Below are positions 18,601-27,877 of a stretch of 64,000 bases of DNA, piece after piece. This DNA comes from Methylobacterium sp. Lineage in GTDB: Bacteria; Pseudomonadota; Alphaproteobacteria; Rhizobiales; Beijerinckiaceae. The translations under genes and the position numbers were made by a program. Every line of letters starts with the position of its first letter. The stretch's first letter is position 1. The notes beneath the pieces are model-generated. The model saw nothing but the letters and a program-made list of their open reading frames with translations, was not told where the DNA came from and did not search any database. The stretch spans positions 1 to 64,000 of the forward strand of contig PERO01000019.1 of the NCBI GenBank assembly GCA_002928875.1, read 5' to 3'.

Positions 18601-18615
18601 TTAAGCGGGTGTTAG
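18601..18615 (+). promoter_or_regulatory. Candidate CtrA-like box TTAA-N7-TTAG
   Basis: ttaagcgggtgttag, about 103 bp upstream of the large TPR gene. Confidence 0.35.
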
Positions 18616-18717
18616 GCATGATGGCCTAGTCTCCGAAATCAGGTTCGGCGGGGCGCGTTCGAAGGCCCCGCCAAGACGTGCCTTCTCCCGTTCGGCTCCT
18701 GTACCGGGTCTTGTGCT

Positions 18718-21700
18718 GTGTTGCGTTCGCGTTTTTCCAAACTGTTCGCCCGTGTGGCGGGCCTCGTGCTGATTCCCCTCGCGGTCCAGAGCCAGTCGCT
18801 CGCGGCCAGCGGGCAGGTGAGCGGCTCCGAGCAGCAGGGCTACGGCCGGCTGGTCTTCACGTTTGATGCGCCGGTGGGCGCCAAGGTGCGCGCCGTCAAC
18901 TCGGTGCTCATCGTCGAATTCGACGACAGTGTCGTTCTCAATCCCGACAAGCTGCCGATGGAAGTGCCGAATTATATCGGCATCGCCCGGCTCGACCCCG
19001 ATGGGCGTTCGGTGCGCATCGGCCTCAATGGTCGCTTCCGGCATGATCTGAAGACCGCCGGCGAGCGGGTGTTCCTCGATCTCATGGGACCGCGCTGGCA
19101 GGGCTTGCCGCCGCCCATGCCGCAGGACGTGATCGACGAACTCGTGCGCCGCGCCCGCGTCGCGGAAGAGCGCGCCAAGCGCGTCGAGGCCGAGAAGAAG
19201 GTCGATCGCGCGATGGAATTGCGCGTGGCGCATGCGGCCCGGTTCCGCCGCGCGATCTTCACCATGCCGCGCTCCGCCCCGATCGCCTATGACGAACGCG
19301 ACGGCGACGTGACGCTCATCTTCGAAGGCGATTTCGAACTGCCCGAGGCGCTGGCCCGCTCGCGCCTCGCCGGTTCGGTGGAGAATGTCCGCGTGACCAA
19401 GGAGCCGAACCGGCTGCAGGTCAACATGAAGGTCGCCGAGGGCATGAAGGTGCGCGGCTTCCGCGAGGATGACAGCTTCACCATCGACATCTCGCGCCTC
19501 GATGGCCGCCCGCTTTCCGAGGGCCTGAGCGAACCGCCGCCCGCGCCGCCGGCCGTCGTGGCCCCGCCTGTCGCCCAGGCGCCCCAGCCGCCGGCCCCGG
19601 CCCCCGCCGCGCCAGAGGCCGCGCCGCTGCCCTCCGCCGCCACCTTGCCCCGGCAGGCTGCGGCACCGGAGCCGGTGCGGCCCGAAACGCTGTTGCCCGT
19701 GACAAGCGGCGATGCCATCGATTTCCGGATCGAGAGCGGTCGCGACCCGCAGGGTTTCGCCTTGCGCCTCGCCGGGCTCGGCAAGGCGCCGGTCGCGATC
19801 TTGCAGCGCGGACCCACATTGCTCGTGGTCGTCGAGACGCCGCAGACGCCGGGCATTCCGACCGTTCCGCCCGACATGAAGGGCCAGGTCGATGGCGTGC
19901 AGCTGTCGCGCCTTGCCCAGGCCACCGTGCTGCGCCTGACGCCCAAGGTGGAAGGCCAGTTCTGGCTTACGCGCGATGGCGGTGATCTCATCGTGCAGCG
20001 CGGCAAGAGCGAAGGCACGCCCGAGGCCTTCGCCGGACAGCCGATCCGGCTGCAGCGCGGTTTCGATCCGCAGGGCCGCGATGCCATCGAGGCGCTGTTT
20101 GGCGGCGAAGGCCGTCTCGTCACCATCGAGGACCCGCAGACCGGCGGCAAGCTCGCGATCGTGCCGGTTTCGGGGAGCGCCTTCGCCAGTCCCAAGGCGC
20201 AGAGCTTCGCCGAGGTGCTGATCGAGCGCACGCTGGCGGGCTTCGCCGCCCTGCCGCTCGACGAGGCCGTGACGGTGGCGCGCAAGGAAAACGGCGTGCT
20301 GCTGAGCCACGAGATCCGGCTCAACCTGTCCTCGCTGCCGGCGCCCGAACCGGCCGGCGCCCGCGATCGCAAGTCGCTGCTGATCGAGCCCGATCAATAC
20401 GAGAAGCTCGCCAAGGAGCCGCTGCGGCTTCTGGAGCGCAGCCTTCTGCGCGCGGCATCCGAAGCCCCGCGCATCACGCGACCCCAGGCGCGGCTGCGGC
20501 TGGCGCAGGCCTATCTCGCGCACAAGGCCTATCCGGAGGCGGAAGGCGTGCTCGATGTGCTGGCGGCGGATGATCCCGAGGCGGGTGCGCAGAAGAACGT
20601 GATTTTCGCCCGCGCGCTTGCGGCCACCATGATGGGCCGGATGGTGGAGGCCACGCGCTTCCTCAACGAGCCGCAACTCGCGCAGGAGCCCGAGCAGCGG
20701 CTGCTTCAGGCCATGGTGGATGCGAAAGCATTGCGTTATCCGCAGGCCGTCAGCGGCTTCAAGGCCGGAGCCGAGGCGCTCGATCGCTACCCGGATCGCC
20801 TGCAGGGCGATCTGCGCCGCTATGCGATCGAGGCGGCGATCGAGGCCGGCGATCAGGTCTTCGCGCGCGAGCAGCTGAATGCCTATGACCGGATCGACTC
20901 AGCATTCCGCGATACCGCCTTGCTGCAATTGATGGCCGGTCGTCTCGCCGAGATCGAGGGCCGCATGCCGGATGCCTTCTCGGCCTACAGCCTCGCGGCG
21001 CATTCGCCCGACCGGCGGGTCGAGGCCGAGGCGCGCTACGGCCGGGCGACGGCCGGGCTCGCCGCCCAGAAGATGACGCCGGACGAGGCCAAGGCCGAGT
21101 TCGAAACCCTGACCGCGATCTGGCGGCGCAGCGAGACCGAGGTCAAGTCGCTGGCGCGTCTCGGTGAAATCTATGCGCAGGAGGGCCGTTGGCGCGAGGC
21201 GTTCCTCGCCTCCCAGCGCGCGACCGGGCTGATGCCGAATCACCCGATCACCCGCCGGCTCGAGGAGGCGATGGGTCGCCGGTTCGAAAGCCTCTTCCTC
21301 GATTCGGAGCAGCAGAAGATCTCCAAGGTCGAGGCGCTGGCGATCTATCAGGAATTCCGCACGCTGGTGCCGCCGGGCCGGCGCGGCGACGAGATCGCCC
21401 GTCGCCTCGCGGATCGCCTGTTCGATCTCGATCTCGTCAACGAGGCCGCCGAGATTCTCGAGCATCAGGTGAAGAACCGCCTCGAGGGCGTGGCCCGGTC
21501 GGTCGTCGCCACGCGCCTCGCCGTGATGCATGTCCAGAACCGCCAGCCCGTAAAGGCGCTGACGGTGCTGAGCGAGACCCGTCTCGCGAGCCTGCCGCCG
21601 GAACTGAAGCGGGCGCGGACGCTGCTGGAGGCCCGGGCCCTCGGCGAAGTGTTCCGCACGGCGCTCGCCATCGAGGTTCTCGCCAACGAGACGGGCAACG

Positions 21701-22146
21701 ATGTCGAACGCCTGCGCGCCGACATCCAGTGGAAAGGCAAGGCCTGGCGCGAGGCCGGGGAAGCCTATGAGCGCGTGCTGGGCGATGCCTGGCAGGGCGA
21801 TGTCGCTCTCACCGATCAGCAGCGCCTCGATGTTTTGCGCGCCGGGCTCGCCTATGTGCTGGCGGAGGAAGCCATGTCGCTCGACCGGCTGCGCTCCAAA
21901 TACATGCCGAAAATGGCGAAATCGCCCGATGCCGGTGCCTTCAACATGATCGCGCTGGAGAATTACTCCAACCCGAGCGGTTTCCGCGAGGTGGCGCGTC
22001 AGGTGGTGAACGCCGACACGCTGACCGAATTCCTGGCCTCGTATCGCCGGCGCTATCCCGAGGCGGCGGGCGAGGCGCGGCCGGTGCGCAGCGCCGGCGA
22101 CCAGCGCCAGTCCGCGCTGCCGCAGGCCAATGCCGGGCCGGGCTGA
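18718..22146 (+). CDS. Large secreted protein: AMIN-like beta domains, Pro-rich linker, TPR superhelix (1142 aa)
   Basis: GTG start, signal peptide; 'GYGRLVFTFDAPVGAKVRAVNSVLIVEFDDSV' AMIN-like; TPR-like helices in the C-terminal half ('RLAQAYLAHKAYPEAEGVLDVLAADDPEAG', 'RLGEIYAQEGRWREAFLASQRATGLMPNHP'). Confidence 0.8.
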   Translation: MLRSRFSKLFARVAGLVLIPLAVQSQSLAASGQVSGSEQQGYGRLVFTFDAPVGAKVRAVNSVLIVEFDDSVVLNPDKLPMEVPNYIGIARLDPDGRSVRIGLNGRFRHDLKTAGERVFLDLMGPRWQGLPPPMPQDVIDELVRRARVAEERAKRVEAEKKVDRAMELRVAHAARFRRAIFTMPRSAPIAYDERDGDVTLIFEGDFELPEALARSRLAGSVENVRVTKEPNRLQVNMKVAEGMKVRGFREDDSFTIDISRLDGRPLSEGLSEPPPAPPAVVAPPVAQAPQPPAPAPAAPEAAPLPSAATLPRQAAAPEPVRPETLLPVTSGDAIDFRIESGRDPQGFALRLAGLGKAPVAILQRGPTLLVVVETPQTPGIPTVPPDMKGQVDGVQLSRLAQATVLRLTPKVEGQFWLTRDGGDLIVQRGKSEGTPEAFAGQPIRLQRGFDPQGRDAIEALFGGEGRLVTIEDPQTGGKLAIVPVSGSAFASPKAQSFAEVLIERTLAGFAALPLDEAVTVARKENGVLLSHEIRLNLSSLPAPEPAGARDRKSLLIEPDQYEKLAKEPLRLLERSLLRAASEAPRITRPQARLRLAQAYLAHKAYPEAEGVLDVLAADDPEAGAQKNVIFARALAATMMGRMVEATRFLNEPQLAQEPEQRLLQAMVDAKALRYPQAVSGFKAGAEALDRYPDRLQGDLRRYAIEAAIEAGDQVFAREQLNAYDRIDSAFRDTALLQLMAGRLAEIEGRMPDAFSAYSLAAHSPDRRVEAEARYGRATAGLAAQKMTPDEAKAEFETLTAIWRRSETEVKSLARLGEIYAQEGRWREAFLASQRATGLMPNHPITRRLEEAMGRRFESLFLDSEQQKISKVEALAIYQEFRTLVPPGRRGDEIARRLADRLFDLDLVNEAAEILEHQVKNRLEGVARSVVATRLAVMHVQNRQPVKALTVLSETRLASLPPELKRARTLLEARALGEVFRTALAIEVLANETGNDVERLRADIQWKGKAWREAGEAYERVLGDAWQGDVALTDQQRLDVLRAGLAYVLAEEAMSLDRLRSKYMPKMAKSPDAGAFNMIALENYSNPSGFREVARQVVNADTLTEFLASYRRRYPEAAGEARPVRSAGDQRQSALPQANAGPG

Positions 22147-22161
22147 GGACAGGGTGGCGGG

Positions 22162-22968
22162 CTAAAGCGGGCCGAAACTCTGCACGAGTGAACCCGCCAC
22201 GAGCCGCCACCCGTCGACCAGCACGAAGAAGATAAGCTTGAACGGCAAGGCGACCGTCACCGGCGGCACCATCATCATGCCCATCGAAATCAGGATGGAC
22301 GAGACCACGAGGTCGATGATGAGGAACGGGATGAACAGCAGGAAGCCGATCTCGAAGGCGCGCCGCAATTCCGAGATCATGAAGGCCGGAACCAGCACCT
22401 GAAGCGGCATCGCCTCGGGCGTCGCCGGCGGCGGCTGGCGCGACAGATCGAGAAACAATTCAAGGTCGGCCGTGCGCACATGCTTCATCATGAAGGCGCG
22501 GAACGGCGCGGAGGTGCGCTCGAACGCCTCTGCCTCGCGGATCTGCCCGGCGAGGAAGGGCTGCAGGCCCTGCTCATAGGCCTGCTGGAAGACGGGGGCC
22601 ATGATGAAGGCGGTCAGGAACAGCGCGAGGCCGGTCATCACCGTGTTGGGCGGCGCGGTCTGCGTGCCGATGGCCGAGCGCAGCAGCGACAGGACCACGA
22701 CGATCCGGGTGAACGAGGTCACCATGATCAGGATCGACGGCGCCAGACTGAGGATGGTCAGCAGCGCGACGAGCTGCAACGCACGCTCCGTCAACCCCAG
22801 GCCCTGCCCGAAATTGATCGAGATATCCTGCGCATAGGCACCGGTGGCGAGCGCTGCGCCGAAGAGCCCGAGCAGCGCGGCGGCGTAGCACGGCCGGGTC
22901 CGGATGACATCCGGCCGGGACGGGGGTTGGGGCGTGGTGCGCGCGATCTGCGAAGCCGGTTCCGACAT
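22162..22968 (-). CDS. fliP: Flagellar type III export protein FliP
   Basis: 'TILSLAPSILIMVTSFTRIVVVLSLLRSAIGTQTAPPNTVMTGLALFLTAFIMAPVF...FLLFIPFLIIDLVVSSILISMGMMMVPP'. Confidence 0.97.
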   Translation of the reverse strand: MSEPASQIARTTPQPPSRPDVIRTRPCYAAALLGLFGAALATGAYAQDISINFGQGLGLTERALQLVALLTILSLAPSILIMVTSFTRIVVVLSLLRSAIGTQTAPPNTVMTGLALFLTAFIMAPVFQQAYEQGLQPFLAGQIREAEAFERTSAPFRAFMMKHVRTADLELFLDLSRQPPPATPEAMPLQVLVPAFMISELRRAFEIGFLLFIPFLIIDLVVSSILISMGMMMVPPVTVALPFKLIFFVLVDGWRLVAGSLVQSFGPL

Positions 22969-23072
22969 GGCCGAGAGGGACCATGATTCCCCCGCCTCGC
23001 GCCAGTGCTTTGCCCGCGTGAAAACAGCTCAGGTCCAGTTGCGCACGGCTTTTCGCAAGCCGGCGCTGGTCG

Positions 23073-24158
23073 TCACGGCTTGGGCGGCGTGCCGGGGCGG
23101 CCGAGGAGCTTCGCCATCTCTTCCTCCAGCAGGTCCATTTCCGCTTCCGTCGGCGGTTTCGATGGCGGCGGGGGCGGGGCGGGCGCGGCCTGTGGCTCGC
23201 CGGCGATCTCGGCGGGAAGGGGCTTGGGCGACGCGATGGATGCGCGCGGCCCCGGCGGAACGATGGGTTTCTGCAGCACCTCCGAGAGGCGGCGCGCCAT
23301 CTCGCTCATCGGCTCCTGCCGGGTGGTTTCCGGGCGCGCAGGCTCAGGCCGCGGGGCGGGAGGGGGCGGCGGAGGCGGTTGCGGCACCGGCTGCAGGATC
23401 GGCGGCGCGGGGGCGACGGGCGGGGGCGCCATCACAGGCGGGGCCATCACAGGCGGCGCCATGACCGGTGGAGCCATGACCGGAGGGGCCACCACAGGCT
23501 GGGTCATGACAGGCGGCGGGGGCGGCGGTGGCGGCGGGGCCACGGCGCGGGGCTGCGGCTGCGCGGGCTGTTCCATCGCCTTCAGGGCGCGTTCGAAATC
23601 ATCCTCGAACCGGGCAGCGGCCATCGGCTGCGCGGGCGGCGCGGCGATTGTGGGCGCCTGGGGAGGCTGAGGGGCAGGGCGGGGCGCGGGCGCCACCATC
23701 GGGGCGGGCGGCGCGACCGGACGCTGCGGAGCGGGTGCCGGCGCCGGCGCCGGGATGTTCGGCTGCAGCGCGATGGCCGGCTTGGCCGGCTCGACCGGCT
23801 CGACGAGGGGTTCGCCCTCGGCGCGGCCGCGCATGCCCCGCTCGCCCCGGACGATGCCCTGCTCGATGAGCACGTCGTTCGTGCCACCGATGAGCAGCAG
23901 ATGCTCGACATTGTCGCGCCGGATGATGACGAGCTTGCGGCCCTCGCGATCGAGCGGGAAGGCGTCGGTGACGGCCAGCCGCTGCACGCGCCCACCGCGC
24001 GCGGTATTGCTCGACATGTTGAGCGCCGGCCGCAGCGCACGGATGAGCCACAGCGCGATCGCGATCACGACGATCAGCAGGAGCAGCCCGAGGCCGATCC
24101 ACAGCATCGCGGAAACCGCGCTATCGCCGGATGTCAGCTTGTCGATTAGAGCTTGCAT
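23073..24158 (-). CDS. fliO: FliO-like flagellar protein with long Pro-rich C-terminus
   Basis: TM, then 'RVQRLAVTDAFPLDREGRKLVIIRRDNVEHLLLIGGTNDVLIEQGI' FliO core; adjacent to fliP. Confidence 0.85.
   Translation of the reverse strand: MQALIDKLTSGDSAVSAMLWIGLGLLLLIVVIAIALWLIRALRPALNMSSNTARGGRVQRLAVTDAFPLDREGRKLVIIRRDNVEHLLLIGGTNDVLIEQGIVRGERGMRGRAEGEPLVEPVEPAKPAIALQPNIPAPAPAPAPQRPVAPPAPMVAPAPRPAPQPPQAPTIAAPPAQPMAAARFEDDFERALKAMEQPAQPQPRAVAPPPPPPPPPVMTQPVVAPPVMAPPVMAPPVMAPPVMAPPPVAPAPPILQPVPQPPPPPPPAPRPEPARPETTRQEPMSEMARRLSEVLQKPIVPPGPRASIASPKPLPAEIAGEPQAAPAPPPPPSKPPTEAEMDLLEEEMAKLLGRPGTPPKP
23424..23516. repeat. Tandem 15-bp-unit repeats encoding (PPVMA/P)n in fliO
   Basis: Consecutive ggcgccatcacaggc/ggagccatgaccggt-type units coding 'APPVMAPPVMAPPVMAPPVMAPP'. 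Confidence 0.75.
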
Positions 24159-24345
24159 GGGTCAACCACCGGAAGCGACACGAAACCTCACGAGACGCAC
24201 GGCAAAAACCTGCATCATCCTTTGCGGATGGCGTCAATGCCCAAGTCTCGCTCGGCCGGCGAAACGGCGTGATCCATTGTGCGAAACGCGCTTGCCGACC
24301 GCACTGCAAAAAAATGGCCGGAAACGGGACAGATCCTTCATGGCG

Positions 24346-24364
24346 TTTACGGGATCTTAACCAT
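24346..24364 (+). promoter_or_regulatory. Candidate CtrA box TTTA-N7-TTAACCAT upstream of flgB
   Basis: tttacgggatcttaaccat; one mismatch to TTAA-N7-TTAAC. Confidence 0.55.
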
Positions 24365-24422
24365 GAATGCGGCAAGAATTGCCTTGTCATTCGCCCGAAT
24401 GGCGGATTTTGCCGAGGCCTTC

Positions 24423-24851
24423 ATGATTCATGATCTAACCACCTTTGCGGCCCTGAAGCAGCGCATGCGCTTCCTGCAGTCGCGCCAGAAGGTGCTGGCC
24501 GAGAACGTGGCCAATGCCGACACGCCCGGTTACAAGCCCAAGGATATCGCCCAGATCGGCGTCGATCCCGCCACGCGCGGCTCCGATGCGAGCCGCCGCA
24601 TGGGCGTTCAGCGCTATGGCCAGGTCGCTGGCCTGATGGTCACGAGCCCGATGCATATCAGCCAGAACGCGAAGGGCGCGGGCACGGAGGATCGCGGCGC
24701 GAGCTTCGAGACGCGCCCCTCCGGCAACGCGGTGAACCTCGAGGACGAGATGCTCAAGGTTTCCCAGAACCAGATCGACTTCCAGACCGCGGCGAACCTC
24801 TATCAGCGTGGGCTCGCCACGCTGAAGACGGCCATCGGCCGCCGGGCCTGA
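24423..24851 (+). CDS. flgB: Flagellar basal-body rod protein FlgB
   Basis: 'MRFLQSRQKVLAENVANADTPGYKPKDI'. Confidence 0.95.
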   Translation: MIHDLTTFAALKQRMRFLQSRQKVLAENVANADTPGYKPKDIAQIGVDPATRGSDASRRMGVQRYGQVAGLMVTSPMHISQNAKGAGTEDRGASFETRPSGNAVNLEDEMLKVSQNQIDFQTAANLYQRGLATLKTAIGRRA

Positions 24852-24866
24852 CAGGGAGGATAAGCC

Positions 24867-25277
24867 ATGGACTTCCTGAAATCTCTCGCGATCGCCGCAT
24901 CCGGCCTGCGCGCCCAGTCGGGCCGCATGCGCGTGATCGCGGAGAACGTCGCGAATGCCGACACGACCCCCACGCGCCCGGGCGAGCAGCCCTATCGCCG
25001 CAAGGTCGTCACCTTCCAGCAGAAACTCGACAACGAACTGGGCGTGAACACCGTCCAGCTCGGGCAGATCAAGCGCGACCGGTCCGAGTTCCGGACGCGC
25101 TTCGAGCCGGGCAACCCGATGGCCGATGCCCGGGGCTTCGTGCAGAAGCCCAATGTCGACAGCATGACCGAAACGCTGGACCTCCGCGAGGCCCAGCGCA
25201 GCTACGAAGCCAACCTCAACGTCATCAGCACGACCCGCAGAATGCTGGCGCGGACGCTTGAAATCCTGCGTGCCTGA
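24867..25277 (+). CDS. flgC: Flagellar basal-body rod protein FlgC
   Basis: 'LAIAASGLRAQSGRMRVIAENVANADTT...EAQRSYEANLNVISTTRRMLARTLEIL'. Confidence 0.95.
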   Translation: MDFLKSLAIAASGLRAQSGRMRVIAENVANADTTPTRPGEQPYRRKVVTFQQKLDNELGVNTVQLGQIKRDRSEFRTRFEPGNPMADARGFVQKPNVDSMTETLDLREAQRSYEANLNVISTTRRMLARTLEILRA

Positions 25278-25306
25278 GTTCGAATTCCTCACGATCGGAG
25301 AACACG

Positions 25307-25630
25307 ATGAAAACGATGATGAATCCGGGCATCGCTGCAAGCGCTTATGCCCTTCAACAGAAGATGAATTCCAATCCGGCGGCTTTGCTCGGCAAGAATG
25401 AGGCGGCCGGCGGCTCCTTCGCCGACATCCTCGAGGCGACCGTGGGTCGCACGCAGGAAGCCGGCAAGAAATCCGATGCGCTCGCCATGCGCGCGGCCGG
25501 CGGCAACCCCACCGACCTCGTCGAGGTGGTGACCGCCGTGGCCGAGAGCGAGGCCGCGCTCGAGAGCCTCGTGGCCGTGCGCGACCGCGTGGTTGCGGCC
25601 TACGAGGAAATCATGCGGATGCCGATCTGA
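25307..25630 (+). CDS. fliE: Flagellar hook-basal body protein FliE
   Basis: C-term 'DLVEVVTAVAESEAALESLVAVRDRVVAAYEEIMRMPI'. Confidence 0.93.
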   Translation: MKTMMNPGIAASAYALQQKMNSNPAALLGKNEAAGGSFADILEATVGRTQEAGKKSDALAMRAAGGNPTDLVEVVTAVAESEAALESLVAVRDRVVAAYEEIMRMPI

Positions 25631-25899
25631 TGCAGGGCGCCGAGCTGATCGAGGTTGCGCGGGACGGGCTCATCACCTTCTTCAAGGTGGGAATGCCGGT
25701 GATGGTGGTCGGCCTTCTGGTCGGCTTCATCATCTCGCTGTTTCAGGCGCTCACGCAGATCCAGGAACAGACGCTGGTCTATGTGCCGAAGGTCGCGGCG
25801 ATCTTCGGCTCGCTGCTCTTCCTGCTGCCCTTCATGGGCGATGCCATGGCCGCCTTCATGGCGCGCATTGCCGCCCGGATCATTACCGGCGGAAACTAG
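25630..25899 (+). CDS. fliQ: Flagellar export protein FliQ
   Basis: 'GMPVMVVGLLVGFIISLFQALTQIQEQTLVYVPKVAAIF'. Confidence 0.96.
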   Translation: MQGAELIEVARDGLITFFKVGMPVMVVGLLVGFIISLFQALTQIQEQTLVYVPKVAAIFGSLLFLLPFMGDAMAAFMARIAARIITGGN

Positions 25900-25962
25900 C
25901 CGTCGCGCCGCGTCCGCGCGGCGCACGAATTCCTTCGGCAAAAGGCGCCGAATCACCGAAAC

Positions 25963-26745
25963 ATGGGCGGGATGACCCTCACCATCCTGCCCGAATTCGC
26001 TTTGGCCTTCATGCTCGTGTTCGCCCGCGTCGGCACGATGATGATGCTCATTCCGGGCCTTGGCGAACAGGTCGCGCCGCAGCGCGTGCGGCTCGCCTTC
26101 GCGCTGTTCGTGACCCTGCTGACCTTGCCGATCATCCGCCCGGCGATCCCGAATGTCGGCACGAATTTCGACCTCGCCGCCCGCATGCTGGTGACGGAAA
26201 TCCTGATCGGCATCACCTTCGGGCTTTCGGCGCGCTTCCTGATGTCCTCGATGCAGACCGCCGGCGTGCTGATCTCGCAGCAGATCGGCCTGTCCTTCAC
26301 GATGGGCATCGACCCCACCGGCGGCGATCTCGGCCAGGCGGCGGCACTCTCGACCTTCCTGTCGCTGCTCGCGATCTCGCTGATCTTCGCGGGCAACCTG
26401 CACCACATCGCGATCTACGGGATCGTGGACAGCTACCAGACGCTGCAGCCGGGCGCGACGCCGGCCAGCGGTGATGCCGCGCAACTCGCGCTCACCATCG
26501 CGAGTTCGGCCTTCGTGACGGGTGTGCAGATCTCCGCGCCCTTCATGGTCTTCGGCCTCGTCTTCAACGTCGGGCTCGGTGTCCTGTCGCGTATGATGCC
26601 GCAATTGCAGGTGTTCTTCATGGCGATGCCGGCTATGATCCTGCTGGGTACGATGGTGTTCATCCTCGTGCTCGGCCTGATGATGGACGGCTTTCTTGCC
26701 CATGTGGTGAGGTCCTACAAAGAATTCTTCCCGGGATTGAGGTAG
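25963..26745 (+). CDS. fliR: Flagellar export protein FliR
   Basis: FliR-type multi-TM, between fliQ and flhB; start may be 25972. Confidence 0.95.
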   Translation: MGGMTLTILPEFALAFMLVFARVGTMMMLIPGLGEQVAPQRVRLAFALFVTLLTLPIIRPAIPNVGTNFDLAARMLVTEILIGITFGLSARFLMSSMQTAGVLISQQIGLSFTMGIDPTGGDLGQAAALSTFLSLLAISLIFAGNLHHIAIYGIVDSYQTLQPGATPASGDAAQLALTIASSAFVTGVQISAPFMVFGLVFNVGLGVLSRMMPQLQVFFMAMPAMILLGTMVFILVLGLMMDGFLAHVVRSYKEFFPGLR

Positions 26746-26751
26746 GCGCCG

Positions 26752-27819
26752 ATGGCCGGTGATACCGATCAGGAAGACAAGACAGAAGAACCGACCGAAC
26801 GCCGGATCGAGCAATCGATCGAGCGCGGCGAGGTGCCGAAGAGCATGGAGGCCGCGACCTTCCTCGTGCTCGCGGGCGGCACGCTCGCCTTGCTCATCAC
26901 CGGCATGATCGGCCTCTCGGGTTTCGTCGCCGGCATGCGCGGCTACATCGAGAACGCGCACCAGGTCTCGATCAATCAGGCCGGATTGATGAGCGTCTTC
27001 GTCGAGGGGACCCGCACGATGGCGACCGTTCTGGCGCTGCCCTTCATCTTCGCGATGGTCGCGGGGCTCGCCTCGGGGCTGATCATGCACAAGCCGCTCT
27101 GGACCACCGAGCCGATGGTGCCGAAGTTCAACCGCATCTCGCCACTTGCGGGGTTCAAGCGCATCTTCGGCAAGGAAGCCCTGGTGCAGTTCGCCAAGAG
27201 CTTCGTGAAATTCACGATCGTCAGCGCGCTGCTTTTCTACGTGCTGTGGCCCGAGCGCAAGCACATCGGCAACATCGTCCAGCTCGAACCGGGCATGATC
27301 CTCGATATCACCTGGTCGCTGTCGCTGAAGCTGCTCGGCGGCGTGCTCGCGGTCTATGCCTTCGTGGCGGCGGCGGATATCCTTTACCAGCGCTTCACCT
27401 GGCGGCAGCGCCTGAAGATGACCCGCGAGGAACTGAAGCAGGAATTCAAGGAGACCGAGGGTTCGCCCGAGATCAAGGCGAAGCTCCGCAAGATCCGCTC
27501 CGAGCGCCTGCGCCAGCGCATGATGGCGGCGGTGCCGCAATCCTCGGTGATCATCACCAACCCGACCCACTACGCCGTCGCGCTGAAATACGAGGCCGGG
27601 ATGAATGCCCCGGTGCTGGTGGCGAAGGGCCTCGATCTCGTCGCGCTGAAGATCCGCGAGATCGCCACGACACACGAAATCGCCATCGTGGAGAACCCTC
27701 CGCTCGCGCGGGCGTTGCATGCGCAGGTGGAAATCGATGAGGAAATCCCCGAGGAGCACTACAAGGCAGTTGCGGAAGTGATCGGTTACGTGATGCGCTT
27801 GAGACAGAACCGTTTCTGA
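26752..27819 (+). CDS. flhB: Flagellar export protein FlhB
   Basis: 'DKTEEPTERRIEQSIERGEVPKS', autocleavage motif 'NPTH' in 'VIITNPTHYAVALKYE'. Confidence 0.97.
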   Translation: MAGDTDQEDKTEEPTERRIEQSIERGEVPKSMEAATFLVLAGGTLALLITGMIGLSGFVAGMRGYIENAHQVSINQAGLMSVFVEGTRTMATVLALPFIFAMVAGLASGLIMHKPLWTTEPMVPKFNRISPLAGFKRIFGKEALVQFAKSFVKFTIVSALLFYVLWPERKHIGNIVQLEPGMILDITWSLSLKLLGGVLAVYAFVAAADILYQRFTWRQRLKMTREELKQEFKETEGSPEIKAKLRKIRSERLRQRMMAAVPQSSVIITNPTHYAVALKYEAGMNAPVLVAKGLDLVALKIREIATTHEIAIVENPPLARALHAQVEIDEEIPEEHYKAVAEVIGYVMRLRQNRF

Positions 27820-27877
27820 GCCAGAACGCTGATGAGACGGCACGGCGAATCCGCCGGGCAGGGGAGGTTTCAGTCGC

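Noticed and set aside
18647-18672. Hairpin ggcggggc/gccccgcc before the TPR gene as terminator
   Set aside because: No U tract follows it; could be structural but unsupported as a terminator.
18601-20676. 691-aa minus-strand ORF
   Set aside because: Antisense to the TPR gene; Arg/Gly-rich shadow composition.
23424-23516. CRISPR-like or mobile direct repeats
   Set aside because: Repeats are in frame, spacerless and encode a Pro-rich tail of FliO.
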